DNA of 64,000 bases from Phenylobacterium sp. SCN 70-31 (GTDB lineage Bacteria > Pseudomonadota > Alphaproteobacteria > Caulobacterales > Caulobacteraceae). The stretch lies in NCBI RefSeq assembly GCF_001724605.1, contig NZ_MEEX01000008.1:62001-126000 (forward strand). Direction: 5' to 3'. The position numbers were made by a program, and so were the translations under genes. Positions 36,460 through 45,250 of this stretch are shown here, piece by piece. The first letter of the stretch is position 1. Each line of letters starts with the position of its first letter. The notes below the pieces were generated by a model. The model saw only the letters and a list, made by a program, of their open reading frames with translations. It did not search any database and was not told the origin of the DNA.

Positions 36460-37959
36460 ATGTGGAGAGCGTCCGGGTTCCTGCTGGTGACCCTGCTGGC
36501 CCTGCCGCTCGCGGCCTGTGCGGCCGCCGTGAAGCCGCCCCCGGCGGAGTCGGCGGCCCCGCGGCCGATCCGCGCGGGTCTGGATCCGGCCGCTCGCCCC
36601 GATCCGTTTCCGTCCACCTACGAGGCGCCGGCCGCTCCGCCGGTCCTCATCGTCAACGCGACGATCCTGACCGCCGCCGGTCCCCGGATCGACGGCGGGT
36701 CGCTGCTGATCCGGGACGGCAAGGTCGCCGCCGTGGGCCGAGACGTGGCGCGGCCGGCCGATGTCCGGGTGATCGACGCCGCCGGACGCTGGCTGACTCC
36801 CGGCCTGGTCGATCCCCACGCCCACATCGGCGCCGGCTCCAGCCCCTCGGGCGCCAACGGCGACGGCAGCAACGAGAGCGGCCCGAATCCGGGCGGGATC
36901 TGGATCGAGCACACGGTCTGGACCCAGGACCCGATGTTCGAGCGCGCGCTGCAGGCCGGGGTGACGACGATCCAGATCCTTCCCGGTTCGTCCAACCTGT
37001 TCAACGGCCGCACCGTCACCCTGAAGAACGTCCCGGCGCTGGCGCCCCAGGGCATGAAGTTCCCTGGCGCGCCCTATGGGCTGAAGATGGCCTGCGGCGA
37101 GAACCCGACCGGCGGCGGGGGCGGGCGCCCCGGCACGCGCGCCGGCGGCATGATGGGCTATCGCAACACCTTCATCTCGGCCCAGGAGTACGCCCAGCGT
37201 TGGGCCGACTGGCGTCGCCGGGGTAGCGGCGATCCGCCCCGCCGCGACCTGATGCTGGAGACCGTGGCCGCCGCCCTCACCGGCGACATCAAGGTCCACA
37301 TCCACTGCTACCGGGCCGACGAGATGATCCAGATGATCGATCTCAGCCACGAGTTCGGCTTCCGGATCGCCGCGTTCCACCACGCGCTGGAGGCGTTCAA
37401 GATCGCGCCGCTGCTGGCGCGTGAGAAGATCGCCGTCGTCACCTGGGCCGGCGACTGGTCGGGCTACAAGATGGAGGCCTACGATTCGGTAATGGAGACT
37501 GCGGCCTTCGTCCAGAAGGCGGGCGGGGTGGCGGCCATGCACTCGGACGACGTGCGCCTGATCCAGCACCTGAACCACGAGGCGGCGCGGGCCATGACGG
37601 CCGGGCGCGAGGCGGGTCTGGGCACGACGCCCGAGGACGCCATCGCGTGGGTGACGATCAACGCCGCCCGCGTGATCGGGATCGACGACAGGACCGGATC
37701 TCTGGAGGCGGGCAAGGCGGCCGACGTCGTCCTGTGGAGCGCCGATCCTCTCAGCGTCTACAGCCTCCCCGACCTGGTGTTCATCGACGGCGCCCTGGCC
37801 TACGACCGGGCCGCGCCGCCGTCGCCGCCCCGGTCGGACTTCGAACTCGGCAACGCCCGGCGGCCGGTCTCGCCGCCCCGGCCCGCCCCTAAGGGACTGG
37901 ACGTGCCAGGCCTGAGTGGGCAGGGCTCGGACGCGAAGGGAACGGGGACGCCGCGATGA
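36460..37959 (+). CDS. Amidohydrolase family lipoprotein (imidazolonepropionase-like)
   Basis: The 499-residue protein starts at MWRASGFLLVTLLALPLAAC, a lipoprotein signal with cysteine at residue 20. The metal-dependent amidohydrolase fold follows, with VDPHAHIG near residue 124 (HxH), VHIHCYRADEM near 282, AFHHALEAFK near 305 and the aspartate in MHSDDVR, so the metal site looks complete. The final part is the beta-sandwich GIDDRTGSLEAGKAADVVLW. Substrate is unknown; cell-envelope location suggests a peptide or cyclic amide. It overlaps the next gene by four bases. Confidence 0.87.
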   Translation: MWRASGFLLVTLLALPLAACAAAVKPPPAESAAPRPIRAGLDPAARPDPFPSTYEAPAAPPVLIVNATILTAAGPRIDGGSLLIRDGKVAAVGRDVARPADVRVIDAAGRWLTPGLVDPHAHIGAGSSPSGANGDGSNESGPNPGGIWIEHTVWTQDPMFERALQAGVTTIQILPGSSNLFNGRTVTLKNVPALAPQGMKFPGAPYGLKMACGENPTGGGGGRPGTRAGGMMGYRNTFISAQEYAQRWADWRRRGSGDPPRRDLMLETVAAALTGDIKVHIHCYRADEMIQMIDLSHEFGFRIAAFHHALEAFKIAPLLAREKIAVVTWAGDWSGYKMEAYDSVMETAAFVQKAGGVAAMHSDDVRLIQHLNHEAARAMTAGREAGLGTTPEDAIAWVTINAARVIGIDDRTGSLEAGKAADVVLWSADPLSVYSLPDLVFIDGALAYDRAAPPSPPRSDFELGNARRPVSPPRPAPKGLDVPGLSGQGSDAKGTGTPR

Positions 37960-39242
37960 TCCGCCGCCTGCTGTTCGCCGCCGCGCTGCTCCTGGGCGCC
38001 GGCCCTGTCGCGGCCGAGACGGTGGCCATCGTCAACGCCCGGGTGCTGACGATGGGCCCCTCGGGCGACATCGCCCAGGGCTCGGTCGTCGTCCGCGACG
38101 GACGGATCGCCGCGGTCGGGGCCGGGATCGCCATTCCGCCGGACGCCCGTGTCATCGATGCGCGTGGCCAGATCCTGACACCCGGCCTCGTGGCTGCGGT
38201 CACGCCGATCGGCCTGAACGACACCATCGGCAGCGGCTATGGCGGCCGGGGCTCGAACAATCCGCGGCTCAGCGCTGGCTTCGACGTGCTGAGCGACGTG
38301 AATCCGAACTCGCCCCAGGTCCCCGAGGCGCGGATCGAAGGCGTGACGCGTGCGGTGGTGGCGCCCAATCCGCCCTCGCGGCCGCCCAACGCCCCGGCGC
38401 GGCTCTTCGGCGGCCAGGTGGGGGTCATCCACCTCGGCGAAGGCGGCGATCCGACCGTGAAGCCGCGCGCGGCGCTCTACCTGGACGCCGGCGAGATGGG
38501 GGCATCGGCGGCGGGCGGGTCGCGCGGGGCCCTGTTCGTCCAGCTCGCCCAGGCGCTGGCCGACGCCCGCGCCCATGCCCGCAATCCCGCCGCGGTCGAT
38601 CCGGCGCGGCTTGAGGAGCTGTCCCTCTCGCGCGCCGATCTCGAGGCGCTGGTCCCGGTGGCCGAGGGTCGCGTCCCGCTGCTGGTCGAGGCGAACCGCG
38701 CCTCGGATATCCGCAACGTCCTGGCCTTCGCGCGCGAGCAGAAGGTGCAGGTGATCCTGTCCGGCGGCTCGGAGGCCTGGATGCTGGCCCGGGAGATCGC
38801 CGCGGCCAAGGTCCCCGTGGTGATCGACGCCGAGGAGAACCAGGCCTTCCAGTGGGAGAACCTGAACGCGACCTACGAGAACGCCGCGATCCTCAGCCAG
38901 GCCGGCGTACTGGTGGCGTTCAAGCCCAGCGTGGCCCGCATCGTCTTCCTGATCCGCACGCCGCGCTATCTGGCCGGGCGTGCGGCCCGCTTCGGGATCA
39001 CGCCGCACGAGGCGCTGGCGGCGATCACGCTAAATCCGGCGAGGATCTTCGGCGTGGCCGACCGGTTCGGCTCCATCGAAGCGGGCAAGGAGGCCGACCT
39101 CGTGCTCTGGAACGGCGACCCGCTGGAGACCACGACGGCGGCGCGGATGGTGATGGTCCGCGGCGTCGAACAGCCCCTGACCGCGCGCAACCGCCTGCTC
39201 CGCGACCGCTACATCGGGACGGTGCTGACGCCGGCGAACTGA
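37956..39242 (+). CDS. Amidohydrolase-like exported protein lacking the metal-binding HxH
   Basis: The 428-residue protein has a Sec signal peptide (MIRRLLFAAALLLGAGPVAA). It follows the amidohydrolase plan: N-terminal VAIVNARVLTMGPSGD, then a barrel, then FGSIEAGKEADLVLWNGDPL. Where active members have HxH after TPGL, this one reads TPGLVAAVTPIG. The later HIHC equivalent reads LVEANRASD. Key metal ligands are therefore missing and the protein is probably not a hydrolase by the usual mechanism. It is translationally coupled (ATGA) to the intact paralogue and may form a complex with it. Confidence 0.82.
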   Translation: MIRRLLFAAALLLGAGPVAAETVAIVNARVLTMGPSGDIAQGSVVVRDGRIAAVGAGIAIPPDARVIDARGQILTPGLVAAVTPIGLNDTIGSGYGGRGSNNPRLSAGFDVLSDVNPNSPQVPEARIEGVTRAVVAPNPPSRPPNAPARLFGGQVGVIHLGEGGDPTVKPRAALYLDAGEMGASAAGGSRGALFVQLAQALADARAHARNPAAVDPARLEELSLSRADLEALVPVAEGRVPLLVEANRASDIRNVLAFAREQKVQVILSGGSEAWMLAREIAAAKVPVVIDAEENQAFQWENLNATYENAAILSQAGVLVAFKPSVARIVFLIRTPRYLAGRAARFGITPHEALAAITLNPARIFGVADRFGSIEAGKEADLVLWNGDPLETTTAARMVMVRGVEQPLTARNRLLRDRYIGTVLTPAN

Positions 39243-39310
39243 GGGGCGCGCGGGCCGTCGGCCCGGCGGGAAAACTTGCGCTCGGCGCGGTCCAGCGCCA
39301 CATCTGCGGC

Positions 39311-39892
39311 ATGTTCATCCAGACCGAAGCCACGCCGAACCCCGAGGTGCTGAAGTTCCTGCCCGGCCGCGACGTCCTGAGCGACGGGTCGCGCGACTTC
39401 CGCAGCCCCGAGGAGGCCGGCGATTCGCCGCTGGCCGCCGAGCTGTTCGAAGTGACCGGGGTGACCCGGGTGTTCTTCGGCCCCGACTTCATCACCGTGG
39501 GCAAGCATCCCTCGGTGGACTGGCCGCTGATCAAGGCGCCCGTCCTGGCGGCGATCATGGATCACTACACGTCGGGCCGACCGCTGCTGAACGACGGCGC
39601 GGCCGCGGCGGCCGGGGACGACGACCACGACGGCGGCGTCTACGAGGGCGAGACCGCCCAGATCGTCGCCGAGATCAAGGACCTGCTGGACACCCGCATC
39701 CGTCCCGCGGTGGCGCAGGACGGCGGCGACATCCTGTTCAACCGCTTCGACGTCGACACGGGGGTGGTCTGGCTGCACATGCGCGGCGCCTGCTCGGGTT
39801 GTCCCTCGTCGTCGGCGACCCTGAAGCAGGGGGTCGAGAACATGCTGAAGCACTACGTCCCGGAAGTGACCGCGGTCGAACAGGCCCTTTGA
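39311..39892 (+). CDS. nfuA: NifU-like iron-sulphur scaffold protein (NfuA type)
   Basis: This 193-residue protein carries iron-sulphur clusters to apo-proteins. It has the N-terminal Nfu_N domain (MFIQTEATPNPEVLKFLPG, GVTRVFFGPDFITVGK) and a C-terminal NifU domain with VAQDGGDILFNRF and the CSGCPSSSATLKQGVENML motif, whose two cysteines bind the cluster. An acidic linker (AGDDDHDGG) separates the domains. It starts the run nfuA-tsaB-rimI-fur-miaB; MiaB needs two [4Fe-4S] clusters, which suggests a logical coupling. Confidence 0.93.
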   Translation: MFIQTEATPNPEVLKFLPGRDVLSDGSRDFRSPEEAGDSPLAAELFEVTGVTRVFFGPDFITVGKHPSVDWPLIKAPVLAAIMDHYTSGRPLLNDGAAAAAGDDDHDGGVYEGETAQIVAEIKDLLDTRIRPAVAQDGGDILFNRFDVDTGVVWLHMRGACSGCPSSSATLKQGVENMLKHYVPEVTAVEQAL

Positions 39893-39923
39893 GGCCCGAC
39901 GCGAACGGGATAGGCGAGGATCG

Positions 39924-40580
39924 ATGCTGGTCCTGGGCCTCGACACCTGCCTGAACGCCTGCTCGGTCGCCGTGGTGGACGACGGGACCGTGCTCGCACA
40001 CCACAGCGAAGCCATGGCGCGTGGGCATCAGGAGCGGCTGGCCCCGATGGTTCGGGCGGCGATGGCCGAGGCCGGCCGCCCCTTCGCCGACCTGGACCTG
40101 ATCGGGGCGACGGTGGGACCGGGCTCGTTCACGGGCCTGCGCGTCGGCGTGGCCTTCGCCAAGGGCCTGGCCTCGGCCCTGGGCCGGCCGGCCGCGGGTG
40201 TGGGGACGCTGGAGGCGCTCGCCGCCGAGGCCGCGGGCACGGTCGTCGCCGCCATCGATGCGCGCCGCGACCAGCTCTATCTCCAGATCTTCGACGGCGG
40301 CGTGGCGCTGATGGCGCCCGACGTTCTGCCGGTCGGAACCGCGGCGGCGCGACTGGCGGAGCTGGCCCAGGGTCGTCCGCTGACGCTGGTGGGCTCGGGC
40401 GCCCCCCTTCTGGCCTCGGCTGCGCCCGGCGCCGCGGTGTCGACGCCGGAGGGTTGCGACGCCCGTCTTGTCGCGCGCCTGGCGGCCGGCCGATCGTCCG
40501 CGCCCCTCAGGCCGCTCTACCTGCGGGCGCCCGACGCGAAGCTTCCCGGCGGCAGGACGCCGGACGACCCCCGGCCGTGA
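39924..40580 (+). CDS. tsaB: tRNA threonylcarbamoyladenosine biosynthesis protein TsaB
   Basis: TsaB pairs with TsaD to form the t6A37 tRNA modification. The 218-residue protein has LGLDTCLNACSVAVVDD near residue 4, the HQERLAP segment, and VGPGSFTGLRVGVAFAKGLA near residue 67, all typical. It overlaps the rimI start by four bases (GTGA). The tsaB-rimI pairing is widely conserved. Confidence 0.93.
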   Translation: MLVLGLDTCLNACSVAVVDDGTVLAHHSEAMARGHQERLAPMVRAAMAEAGRPFADLDLIGATVGPGSFTGLRVGVAFAKGLASALGRPAAGVGTLEALAAEAAGTVVAAIDARRDQLYLQIFDGGVALMAPDVLPVGTAAARLAELAQGRPLTLVGSGAPLLASAAPGAAVSTPEGCDARLVARLAAGRSSAPLRPLYLRAPDAKLPGGRTPDDPRP

Positions 40581-41032
40581 AGCTCCACCCCGCTCTCCCG
40601 GATCATGCGCCGGCCCTGGCCTCGGCGCACGCCCAGGCCTTCGACCGGCCCTGGGACGAGACCGACTTCCGCGAGATCCTGGCCCAGCCGGGCGTGGCGG
40701 GGTTCCTGGCCGAGGCGGGCGACGCCGCCGGCGTCGCGCTCGTCCGCATCGTCGGGGAGGAAGCCGAGATCCTGACCGTGGGCGTCGCGCCGTGGGCGCG
40801 CCGCCGCGGGGTCGCCAGGGCCCTGATGGCCGCCGCCCTTGGAGCCGCGCGGGGTGGAGGGGCGCGTGAGATCTTCCTGGAAGTGGACGTCGGAAACCTG
40901 TCGGCCATCGGCCTCTACGCCGACCTGGGCTTCGTGCGCGCGGGCTTGCGGCGCGGCTACTACGACCGGGGCGCCGACGGGCGGGCCGACGCGCTCGTGA
41001 TGCGTCTCGACCTTACGAACGCAGACCTCTAG
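40577..41032 (+). CDS. rimI: Ribosomal protein alanine N-acetyltransferase RimI
   Basis: The 151-residue GNAT acetyltransferase uses a GTG start overlapping the tsaB stop. The acetyl-CoA-binding motif is seen as GVAPWARRRGVARALM near residue 72, and the C-terminal motif as IFLEVDVGNLSAIGLYADLGF, with the catalytic tyrosine region at YYDRG. RimI acetylates ribosomal protein S18 and related N-termini. The longer frame upstream is antisense-free but lies inside tsaB and is rejected. Confidence 0.88.
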   Translation: MKLHPALPDHAPALASAHAQAFDRPWDETDFREILAQPGVAGFLAEAGDAAGVALVRIVGEEAEILTVGVAPWARRRGVARALMAAALGAARGGGAREIFLEVDVGNLSAIGLYADLGFVRAGLRRGYYDRGADGRADALVMRLDLTNADL

Positions 41033-41065
41033 ACCTATCCTAAGGCGAGACGGAAAGGGGCCCCC

Positions 41066-41473
41066 GTGGATCGAATCGAGAAGCTCTGCCTCGAGAAGAA
41101 CATGCGCATGACCGACCAGCGGCGGGTGATCGCGCGCGTCCTGTCGGCGTCGGACGACCATCCCGACGTGGAAGAGCTGCATCGGCGCGCGCACGCCATC
41201 GACCCGCACATCTCGATCGCCACCGTCTACCGCACCGTCCGCCTGTTCGAGGAGGCGGGCATCATCGATCGGCTCGACTTCCGCGACGGCCGCTCGCGCT
41301 ACGAAGAACATACCGACGAGCACCACGACCATCTCATCGACATGAAGACGGGCAAGGTCATCGAGTTCGTGGACCCCGAGATCGAGGCCCTGCAGGAGGC
41401 CATCGCCCGGAAGCTGGGCTACAAGCTGGTGGACCACCGGCTGGAACTCTACGGGGTGCCGGTCGAGGAGTAG
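41066..41473 (+). CDS. fur: Fur-family transcriptional regulator (ferric uptake regulator)
   Basis: This 135-residue metal-responsive repressor starts at GTG. The winged-helix DNA-binding part shows MTDQRRVIARVLSAS near residue 15 and ISIATVYRTVRLFEEAGII near residue 50. The metal-sensing part has EEHTDEHHDHLIDMKTGKVIEF, with the histidine cluster. The C-terminal CxxC pairs of E. coli-type Fur are absent, as in other alphaproteobacterial Fur/Mur proteins. It likely controls iron uptake, including the TonB receptors elsewhere in the window, though no Fur box was identified. Confidence 0.92.
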   Translation: MDRIEKLCLEKNMRMTDQRRVIARVLSASDDHPDVEELHRRAHAIDPHISIATVYRTVRLFEEAGIIDRLDFRDGRSRYEEHTDEHHDHLIDMKTGKVIEFVDPEIEALQEAIARKLGYKLVDHRLELYGVPVEE

Positions 41474-41536
41474 GTCGCCTTTGTCGTTCGAGGGGAGGGA
41501 TTGCGCCTGCGCGCCCGGGTCCCCATAACGCGCGGC

Positions 41537-42868
41537 ATGTCCGAGCCCGCGCCCGCAAAGCGCCTCTACATCAAGACGTACGGCTGTCAGATGAACGTCT
41601 ACGACAGCGAACGCATGGCCGACGTCCTTGCGCCGCTGGGCTATGGCGTGACCGACGACCCGACGGGCGCCGATCTGGTGGTGCTCAACACCTGTCACAT
41701 CCGGGAGAAGGCCACCGAGAAGGTCTATTCGGAACTGGGCCAGTTGAAGCGCCTGAAGCAGGAGAAGCCGGGCGGCATGACCATCGCCGTGGCCGGTTGC
41801 GTGGCCCAGGCCGAGGGCGAGGAGATCATGCGCCGCCAGCCGGCCGTGGACCTGGTGGTGGGGCCGCAGGCCTATCACCAGCTTCCCGAGCTGATCGCGC
41901 GCGCGCACCGCGCGCGCGGCGAGCGGCTGTCCGCCGATTTCGCCCCCGACGAGAAGTTCGACGCCTTGCCCGCCGTCCGCAATCCCGCCGGCGTCTCGGC
42001 GTTCCTGACGGTGCAGGAGGGCTGCGACAAGTTCTGCACCTTCTGCGTCGTGCCCTATACGCGCGGCGGCGAATGGAGCCGCCCGGCCGAAGCCATCGAG
42101 GCCGAGGCCCGCGCCCTGGCCGAGAAGGGCGTGCGCGAGGTCACCCTGCTGGGACAGAACGTCAACGCCTATCAGGGCGTCGGCGGTCTCGCCGGTCTCG
42201 TCCGTCGCCTGGCGACGATCCCGGGCCTGGACCGTATCCGCTACACCACCAGCCATCCGCGCGACATGGACGACGCCCTGATCGCCGCCCACGGCGAGGT
42301 CGAGGCCCTGATGCCCTATCTGCACCTGCCGGTGCAGGCGGGCTCGGACAAGGTGCTGAAGGCGATGAACCGGGCGCATACGGCCGAGAGCTATCTGCGC
42401 CTGATCGAACGGATCCGCGCCGCCCGGCCCGACATCGCGATCTCGGGGGATTTCATCGTCGGCTTCCCGGGCGAGCGGGACGCCGATTTCGAAGCCACGC
42501 TGCAGCTCGTGCGCGAGGTGGGCTACGCCAGCGCCTTCTCGTTCAAATATTCCCGTCGGCCCGGCACGCCCGCGGCGGCCATGATGGGACAGGTCGCGCC
42601 CGAGGTCGCGGACGAACGGCTCCGGCGGCTCCAGGCCCTGCTGGACGAACAGCAGCAGGCGTTCAACGCCGCCCAGGCCGGCCGCACCCTGCCCGTGCTG
42701 TTCGAGAAGACCGGCCGCCACGCCGGCCAGCTCGTGGGCAAGAGTCCCTATCTTCAGGCGGTCCATGTGACGGCGCCGGATCGGTTGCTGGGCCGGATCG
42801 TTCCGGTGACGATCGAACGCGGGGCGAAGAACTCCCTCGCGGGGATCCTGGAACTGGAGGCGGCTTGA
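41537..42868 (+). CDS. miaB: tRNA-2-methylthio-N6-dimethylallyladenosine synthase MiaB
   Basis: MiaB is a radical-SAM methylthiotransferase acting on i6A37 in tRNA. From the ATG at 41537 it has 443 residues. The N-terminal domain has cysteines in [25 protein letters not shown] and AGCVAQAEG. The radical-SAM motif is [17 protein letters not shown] near residue 158 (CxxxCxxC), and a TRAM domain closes the protein. A TTG at 41501 abutting GGGGAGGGA is a less likely start because the spacing is too short. Confidence 0.95.
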   Translation: MSEPAPAKRLYIKTYGCQMNVYDSERMADVLAPLGYGVTDDPTGADLVVLNTCHIREKATEKVYSELGQLKRLKQEKPGGMTIAVAGCVAQAEGEEIMRRQPAVDLVVGPQAYHQLPELIARAHRARGERLSADFAPDEKFDALPAVRNPAGVSAFLTVQEGCDKFCTFCVVPYTRGGEWSRPAEAIEAEARALAEKGVREVTLLGQNVNAYQGVGGLAGLVRRLATIPGLDRIRYTTSHPRDMDDALIAAHGEVEALMPYLHLPVQAGSDKVLKAMNRAHTAESYLRLIERIRAARPDIAISGDFIVGFPGERDADFEATLQLVREVGYASAFSFKYSRRPGTPAAAMMGQVAPEVADERLRRLQALLDEQQQAFNAAQAGRTLPVLFEKTGRHAGQLVGKSPYLQAVHVTAPDRLLGRIVPVTIERGAKNSLAGILELEAA

Positions 42869-42881
42869 GCCGCGCGTCCGA

Positions 42882-43838
42882 ATGAGCCGCGCCCCTGAAT
42901 TCGTGCCGTTGTCCGACGAGGCGGTCCGCGCCGTGGCCGGCGCCAACAGCCGGCACGCCGCCCTGATCGAGGACGCCTTCGGCGTGCTGCTGGAAACCCC
43001 CGGCGGCGGCGTCTCTCTGTCGGGCGACGCCAAGTCCCGCGGCCAGGCCAAGAAGGCGGTGCAGGCGATCGCGGCCCGCGCCGACCAGGGCTTCGAGGTG
43101 GTCGAGGCCGACGTGCGGGTCGCCATCGGCCAGGCGCGCACGGGCGGCGGGACGCCGGGGGCGCAACCCCTGCCGGTCGGCCGCCGCGGCCAGGTGGCGC
43201 CCAAGACGCCCAACCAGGCGCGGTATCTCCAGGCGCTGGCCGATTGCGAACTGGTGTTCGGCCTGGGCCCGGCGGGCACGGGCAAGACCTTCCTCGCGGT
43301 GGCCTACGGCGCCGGCATGCTGCTGCGGGGAGCGGTGGATCGCCTGATCGTTTCGCGTCCGGCGGTCGAGGCGGGCGAGCGGCTGGGTTTCCTGCCCGGC
43401 GACATGAACGAGAAGGTCGACCCGTACATGGCGCCCGTCTGGGAAGCGCTGACCGATATCCTGGGGGCGGAGCAGCTTCGCCGGCGGCGCGAGAAGGGCG
43501 AGATCGAAGTCGCGCCGATCGCCTTTCTCCGCGGCCGCACCCTGAGCCATGCCTTCGTCATCGTGGACGAGGCGCAGAACGCCAGCCGTGCGCAGATGAA
43601 GATGGTGCTGACCCGGCTGGGCGAGGGCTCGCGCATGGCCGTGACCGGCGACCCGACCCAGATCGACCTGCCGAACCCCGGCGACAGCGGCCTGGCGCAC
43701 GCCGTCGGCCTCCTGGAGGGGGAGAAGGGGATCGGCGTCACCCGTTTCGGCGCCGAGGACGTGGTCCGCCATCCGCTGGTGGAGCGGATCGTGCGCGCCT
43801 ACGACGCCGATGCGGCCCGGCGGGGGCGCACGGTGTGA
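42882..43838 (+). CDS. phoH: PhoH-like ATPase
   Basis: The 318-residue protein has Walker A GPAGTGKTFLA near residue 128 and Walker B AFVIVDEAQNASRAQMKM near residue 225, with the conserved TGDPTQIDLP segment. The family is linked to RNA metabolism and usually sits next to ybeY, as here. The N-terminal 100 residues contain a KH-like part. It overlaps ybeY by four bases (GTGA). Confidence 0.92.
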   Translation: MSRAPEFVPLSDEAVRAVAGANSRHAALIEDAFGVLLETPGGGVSLSGDAKSRGQAKKAVQAIAARADQGFEVVEADVRVAIGQARTGGGTPGAQPLPVGRRGQVAPKTPNQARYLQALADCELVFGLGPAGTGKTFLAVAYGAGMLLRGAVDRLIVSRPAVEAGERLGFLPGDMNEKVDPYMAPVWEALTDILGAEQLRRRREKGEIEVAPIAFLRGRTLSHAFVIVDEAQNASRAQMKMVLTRLGEGSRMAVTGDPTQIDLPNPGDSGLAHAVGLLEGEKGIGVTRFGAEDVVRHPLVERIVRAYDADAARRGRTV

Positions 43839-44314
43839 TCGACATCGAGATCGAGGACCCCGCCTGGGTCGAGGCGTTGCCGGACGTGGAGATGCTGGTC
43901 CGCGGCGCGGCCCTGGTCGCGCTCGACCGCGAAGGCGCGGGGCACGAGGGAGTCACCATCCTGCTCACCGACGACGAGTCGGTTCGGGAGCTGAACGCCA
44001 GATTCCGCCAGAAGGATTCGCCCACGAACGTCCTCAGTTTCCCGGCGCCGCGGAATCCGGAATTCCACCTGGGCGACATCGCCCTGGCGTTCGGAGTCTG
44101 CGCCCGCGAAGCCGCCGAACAGGGCAAGCCGCTGGCGCATCACCTTCAGCATTTGACGGTGCATGGCGTTCTGCATCTTCTCGGATACGATCACATCGGC
44201 GATGATGAAGCCGAAGCCATGGAAGGCTTCGAGCGCGCTGTGCTGGCGGAGCTGGGGATTTCCGATCCCTATGCGGCCGGCGAGGGAGAGCATGAACGAC
44301 CCGGACCCTCCTAG
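43835..44314 (+). CDS. ybeY: Endoribonuclease YbeY
   Basis: YbeY is a zinc endoribonuclease involved in rRNA maturation and ribosome quality control. The 159-residue protein starts at a GTG (VIDIEIEDPAW) overlapping phoH. It carries the H3xH5xH motif HGVLHLLGYDH near residue 108, preceded by SPTNVLSFPAP and LGDIALAFG. Its end overlaps corC by 23 bases, so phoH-ybeY-corC-lnt behave as one operon. Confidence 0.94.
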   Translation: MIDIEIEDPAWVEALPDVEMLVRGAALVALDREGAGHEGVTILLTDDESVRELNARFRQKDSPTNVLSFPAPRNPEFHLGDIALAFGVCAREAAEQGKPLAHHLQHLTVHGVLHLLGYDHIGDDEAEAMEGFERAVLAELGISDPYAAGEGEHERPGPS

Positions 44315-45194
44315 TCGACGGAGCCCGCGCCAGGGATGGCTCGGGCTCGTACGGCTTTTCGACTTCTTTCGCGGGACGGCCGAGGCGGCCGCCGACGAAA
44401 CCCCCAAGTCCCTGACCGAAGCGGGCGGCGAACTCGTCCGCCATGCCCGAGCGTTCGAGGAGCTGCGCGTGGGCGATCTCATGCGCCGGCGCCCCGACAT
44501 CGTGGCCGTGGAGCGCAGCTGCACCTTTGCGGAGGTGACGGCCCGGTTCGTGGAGGCCGAGCACAGCCGGATGCCGGTCTACAAGGAGACGCTCGACGAG
44601 CCGGTGGGCGTCGTCCACATGAAGGACGTCTTCAAGCTCCTGGCCCGCAAGACCCGCCAGCCCAAGCCCGACGACCGTATCCTGATGGGCCGCCACCATC
44701 TGGTCCGCGAGGGGCTGTACGTGCCGCCTTCGATGAGCGCGGCGCAGCTGCTCACCACCATGCGCGCGCGCCGGATACACCTGGCCCTGGTGATCGACGA
44801 GTTCGGCGGCACCGACGGTCTCGTCACCCTGGAAGACCTGCTGGAGACGCTGGTCGGCGATATCGACGACGAGCACGACGAGGCCGGCGATCAGGGCTTC
44901 GCGCCCATCGTCCACGACGACGAAGGCTGGATCGTCGACGGCCGCGCGCCCCTGGAAGAACTGGAGCAGGCGATCGGCGACGGGGCGGACCTCGCGGCCG
45001 AAGCGCTGGACGAGGAGATCGACACGGTCGCCGGTCTGCTCAACGCCCTCGTGGGACGCGTGCCGCAGAAGAACGAGACCATCGAGCACCCCGACGGCTT
45101 CACCTTCGAGGTGCTGGCCGCAGATCCCAGGCGCGTGAAACGGGTGCGTGTGCGTCTGGCCCAGCCGGTCGACGCGACGGCCATCGAGGCTTGA
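44292..45194 (+). CDS. corC: CorC/HlyC-family CBS-domain protein
   Basis: The 300-residue protein has a short basic N-terminus, two CBS domains (first at VGDLMRRRPDIVAVERSCTF near residue 57, then RMPVYKETLDEPVGVVHMKD), a DEFGGTDGLVTLEDLLE segment, and the C-terminal CorC_HlyC domain (DGRAPLEELEQAIG, LVGRVPQKNE). Homologues are implicated in magnesium/cobalt handling. No membrane segment is seen, unlike the CNNM-type transporters. It follows ybeY and precedes lnt, the usual arrangement. Confidence 0.92.
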   Translation: MNDPDPPSRRSPRQGWLGLVRLFDFFRGTAEAAADETPKSLTEAGGELVRHARAFEELRVGDLMRRRPDIVAVERSCTFAEVTARFVEAEHSRMPVYKETLDEPVGVVHMKDVFKLLARKTRQPKPDDRILMGRHHLVREGLYVPPSMSAAQLLTTMRARRIHLALVIDEFGGTDGLVTLEDLLETLVGDIDDEHDEAGDQGFAPIVHDDEGWIVDGRAPLEELEQAIGDGADLAAEALDEEIDTVAGLLNALVGRVPQKNETIEHPDGFTFEVLAADPRRVKRVRVRLAQPVDATAIEA

Positions 45195-45250
45195 ATGGCG
45201 GGTCGCCGGCGGCAGGGTCAGACAGGCGAACTCCGCGCGAAGAGCGTCAT

